Part shown: positions 63,671 through 64,000 of the stretch, piece by piece | How the letters are laid out: every line of letters begins with the position of its first letter | Position numbering within the stretch: position 1 is the stretch's first letter | Source: Amorphochlora amoebiformis | Taxonomy: Eukaryota; Cercozoa; Chlorarachniophyceae | NCBI GenBank assembly: GCA_054601695.1 | Contig: BAAHQB010000012.1 | Span: 1,474,711 to 1,538,710 of the forward strand | Direction: 5' to 3' | DNA length: 64,000 nt | Made by a program: the position numbers and the translations under genes | Notes under the pieces: generated by a model | Seen by the model: the letters and a program-made list of their open reading frames with translations, nothing else | Told to the model about the DNA's origin: nothing | The model's database searches: none

Positions 63671-64000
63671 TTACCTGCCTCTATCCCTCCCTCTCTCTTT
63701 CCCTCTCTTCTCCTCCTTCTCTCTCTCCCTCTCTCCCTCTCTCCCTCTCTCTCTATCTCTTCCATCTCTCCTCTCTCTCTTTCACCCCCTTTCCTGCTTC
63801 CTCTCTCTCTCTCTTTCTTGTTTCCTCTCTCTCTCTCTTTCCTCTCTTTTGTTTCCTCTCTCTCTCTCTTTCCTCTCTTTTGTTTCCTCTCTCTCTCTCT
63901 TTCCTCTCTCTCTCTCTCTCTTTCCTTTTTCCTCTCTCTCTCTCTCCATCTCTCACTCGCTGAATCTCTCTGTAACTCTCTCTCTCTATTCTCTCTGTTC
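63671..64000. repeat. (CT)n block at window end
   Basis: CTCTCT with TTTCCTCTC units, running to the window edge. Confidence 0.92.

Overview
The window is nuclear DNA of a eukaryote. Evidence: spliceosomal GT-AG introns, three pol III-type tRNA genes with A/B-box arms, a BRIX-family ribosome-assembly gene, and telomere-type TTAGGG/CCCTAA runs. The lineage cannot be fixed from the sequence: TTAGGG is used by animals, many fungi and several protist groups. About 85% of the window is simple sequence: (TA)n, (CT/GA)n, (TG)n and interstitial TTAGGG arrays. The long Tyr-Ile, Ser-Leu or Arg-Glu open frames are shadows of these repeats. The real genes are split into short exons (about 20-180 nt) lying as unique islands between simple-sequence blocks. 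I found them by looking for AG|island|GT, requiring an unbroken frame and matching reading phase from island to island, and comparing peptides with remembered families.

Layout. 184-5132 (+): last six exons of an unidentified coiled-coil, possibly tail-anchored protein (gene A). 6753-6202 (-): short basic protein (gene B), divergent from 7324-23028 (+): a complete 18-exon RPF2 ribosome-biogenesis gene, 313 codons, introns made almost wholly of TA, CT, GA and CCCTAA repeats. 26005-25241 (-): exons of a prefoldin-1-like gene. 28506-28256 (-): tRNA-Met, tRNA-Cys and tRNA-Gln with 14- and 17-nt spacers and one terminal T-run. 28803-29212 (+): two-exon gene for a 115-aa signal-peptide/single-TM protein. 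58133-30129 (-): about 31 exons of one gene related to ubiquitin/SUMO E1 enzymes, with both adenylation halves and a C-terminal ubiquitin-fold-like end but no recognisable catalytic-cysteine domain. 59620-58381 (-) and 59687-60255 (+): two small tentative genes. 63256-61971 (-): exons of a Sel1-repeat protein leaving the window.

The most striking observation concerns gene structure. Many exons are accompanied by decayed partial copies of themselves inside the neighbouring intron. Copies of the acceptor-side junction (intron end plus exon start) lie upstream of the true exon, and copies of the donor-side junction (exon end plus intron start) lie downstream, on the sense strand. Some form arrays: about 16 donor units after gene A exon 4, seven acceptor units before RPF2 exon 6, and seven before E1-like exon 5. 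In addition, many introns end in CCCTAA arrays whose last unit has mutated to CCCTAG or CCCAG and serves as the acceptor. Introns here seem to grow from duplicated splice junctions, microsatellites and telomere-type repeats. Splice assignments are read from sequence only and need RNA support.
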